Of a DNA stretch of 5,796 bases, positions 4,795 through 5,796 are shown in pieces. The position numbers and the translations under genes are program-made. Below the pieces are notes generated by a model. It saw only the letters and a program-made list of their open reading frames with translations, had not been told where the DNA came from and searched no databases. This DNA comes from an uncultured Clostridia bacterium (GTDB lineage Bacteria > Bacillota > Clostridia > Christensenellales > Aristaeellaceae). The DNA lies in contig CAKUAV010000178.1 in NCBI GenBank assembly GCA_934636425.1, positions 1 through 5,796 of the forward strand, in the 5' to 3' direction. Positions within the stretch are counted from its first letter, which is position 1, and each line of letters opens with the position of its first letter.

Positions 4795-5796
4795 ATGAAC
4801 GCCCAGAAACTGACTCAGAAATCCATGGAAGCCATTCAGGCCGCGCAGTCGGTGGCCATCCAGTATCAGAATATGCAGATCGATCAGGTGCATCTGCTCT
4901 ATGCCCTGGCCGATCAGGAGGGCGGGCTCATCTCTCAGCTCTTGACGAAGATGGGCGTGGAGCCTTCTAAGTTCATACAGAGCTGCGAAATGGAGATCGC
5001 GCGCCTGCCCAAGGTGACCGGCAGCGGCCGCGAGCCCGACAAGGTGTACATATCGCCCGACACGGACGCGGCGCTCACCGAGGCCGAGCAGACCGCCGCG
5101 CGCATGAAGGACGAATACGTCTCCGTCGAGCACCTCTTCCTCGGCCTGATGGACAAGGCCAACGCCGCCGCGAAGCGCGTGTTCGACAGCTGCGGCATCA
5201 AGAAGAACAGCTTTCTCACCGAGATGCAGGCCGTGCGCGGCAACGCCCGCGTGACCAGCGATCAGCCGGAGGACACCTACGACGTGCTCAACAAATACGG
5301 CCAGGAGCTGGTCGAGCTGGCGCGCAAGCAGAAGCTCGATCCGGTCATAGGCCGCGACACCGAGATCCGCAACGTCATACGCATACTGCTGCGCAAGACC
5401 AAGAACAACCCCGTGCTGATCGGCGAGCCCGGCGTGGGCAAGACCGCCATTGCCGAGGGGCTGGCCGAGCGCATTGTGCGCGGCGACGTGCCCGATTCGC
5501 TGAAGGATCGCAAGGTCTTTTCGCTGGACATGGGCGCGCTGATCGCCGGCGCGAAGTTCCGCGGCGAGTTTGAGGAGCGCCTCAAGGCCGTTCTGAACGA
5601 GATCAAGAAGAGCGAAGGCAAGATTATACTCTTCATCGACGAGCTGCACACCATCGTGGGCGCGGGCAAAACCGAGGGCTCTATGGACGCGGGCAATCTG
5701 CTCAAGCCCATGCTGGCCCGCGGCGAGCTGCACTGCATCGGCGCGACGACGCTCGACGAATACCGCAAGTACATCGAAAAGGACGCCGCCCTCGAG
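4795..5796 (+). CDS. clpB: ATP-dependent disaggregase ClpB (Hsp100), N-terminal 334 residues; 3' end outside window
   Basis: Cytosolic hexameric AAA+ chaperone that, with the DnaK system, pulls polypeptides out of aggregates after heat stress. Residues 1 to about 145 form the double Clp-N repeat domain. NBD1 follows from about 163. Its Walker A is GEPGVGKT (210-217) and its Walker B is IILFIDE (277-283, D282 and E283). The pore-loop segment AGAKFRGEFEERL (251-263) has F255 where many ClpBs have Tyr, a conservative aromatic swap. IGATT (315-319) matches sensor 1. The run DAGNLLKPMLARGELHCIG separates ClpB from ClpC, which usually has DASN-ILKP. The window ends at DAALE, just before the expected RRF arginine-finger segment. 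The coiled-coil middle domain and NBD2 are therefore not visible, though a full protein of about 860 residues is expected. Regulation by CtsR is indicated by the operator at 4689-4705. It is divergent from the deaminase gene. Confidence 0.96.
   Translation, partial: MNAQKLTQKSMEAIQAAQSVAIQYQNMQIDQVHLLYALADQEGGLISQLLTKMGVEPSKFIQSCEMEIARLPKVTGSGREPDKVYISPDTDAALTEAEQTAARMKDEYVSVEHLFLGLMDKANAAAKRVFDSCGIKKNSFLTEMQAVRGNARVTSDQPEDTYDVLNKYGQELVELARKQKLDPVIGRDTEIRNVIRILLRKTKNNPVLIGEPGVGKTAIAEGLAERIVRGDVPDSLKDRKVFSLDMGALIAGAKFRGEFEERLKAVLNEIKKSEGKIILFIDELHTIVGAGKTEGSMDAGNLLKPMLARGELHCIGATTLDEYRKYIEKDAALE

Noticed and set aside
4651..5733. Minus-strand open frame of 360 codons opposite clpB
   Set aside because: The plus strand encodes unmistakable ClpB with Walker A and B motifs. 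The antisense frame is low-complexity Leu/Ala/His/Arg and would run through the clpB promoter.

Overview
The window looks like chromosome from a GC-rich member of the Firmicutes, most likely a Clostridia-type lineage. Reasons: a textbook CtsR box at clpB, good Shine-Dalgarno sites, sigma-A promoters of the TTGACA-17-TATAAT kind, and a ClpB and a dCMP deaminase that read like Firmicutes family members. Codons are strongly GC-biased at the third position (GCG, CGC, CTG and GAG are frequent). The taxonomic placement is inference. I see no mobile element, CRISPR array, tRNA or rRNA.

Layout. Positions 1-3625 (minus strand) hold one very long membrane-protein gene that runs off the left edge, with 1208 codons visible and no stop. 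I translated it codon by codon and it stays open throughout. It joins two GT-C-type glycosyltransferase units in one chain: an N-terminal half resembling Gpi18-like mannosyltransferases (COG5542) and a C-terminal half resembling PMT/GT39 protein O-mannosyltransferases. Each half is preceded by a predicted extracytoplasmic beta-type module, first CBM4_9-like and then F5/8C (discoidin)-like. Positions 3626-3913 are non-coding and rich in inverted repeats. Positions 3914-4369 (minus strand) encode a dCMP deaminase with its own promoter at 4416-4444. Positions 4370-4794 are a divergent intergenic region. From 4795 to the right edge (plus strand) lies the first 334 codons of clpB, driven by a consensus promoter whose start point is covered by a perfect CtsR operator.

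How the genes work together. The deaminase and the glycosyltransferase share a strand and may be co-transcribed, but the 288-bp structured gap makes that uncertain. Their functions (pyrimidine nucleotide supply and envelope glycosylation) are not obviously linked. clpB is a separate stress-regulated unit reading the other way. The most unusual content is the double GT-C fusion with its two carbohydrate-binding-like modules. Next come the repeated and symmetric elements in the two intergenic regions. I found no evidence of a wholly new defence or mobile system here.
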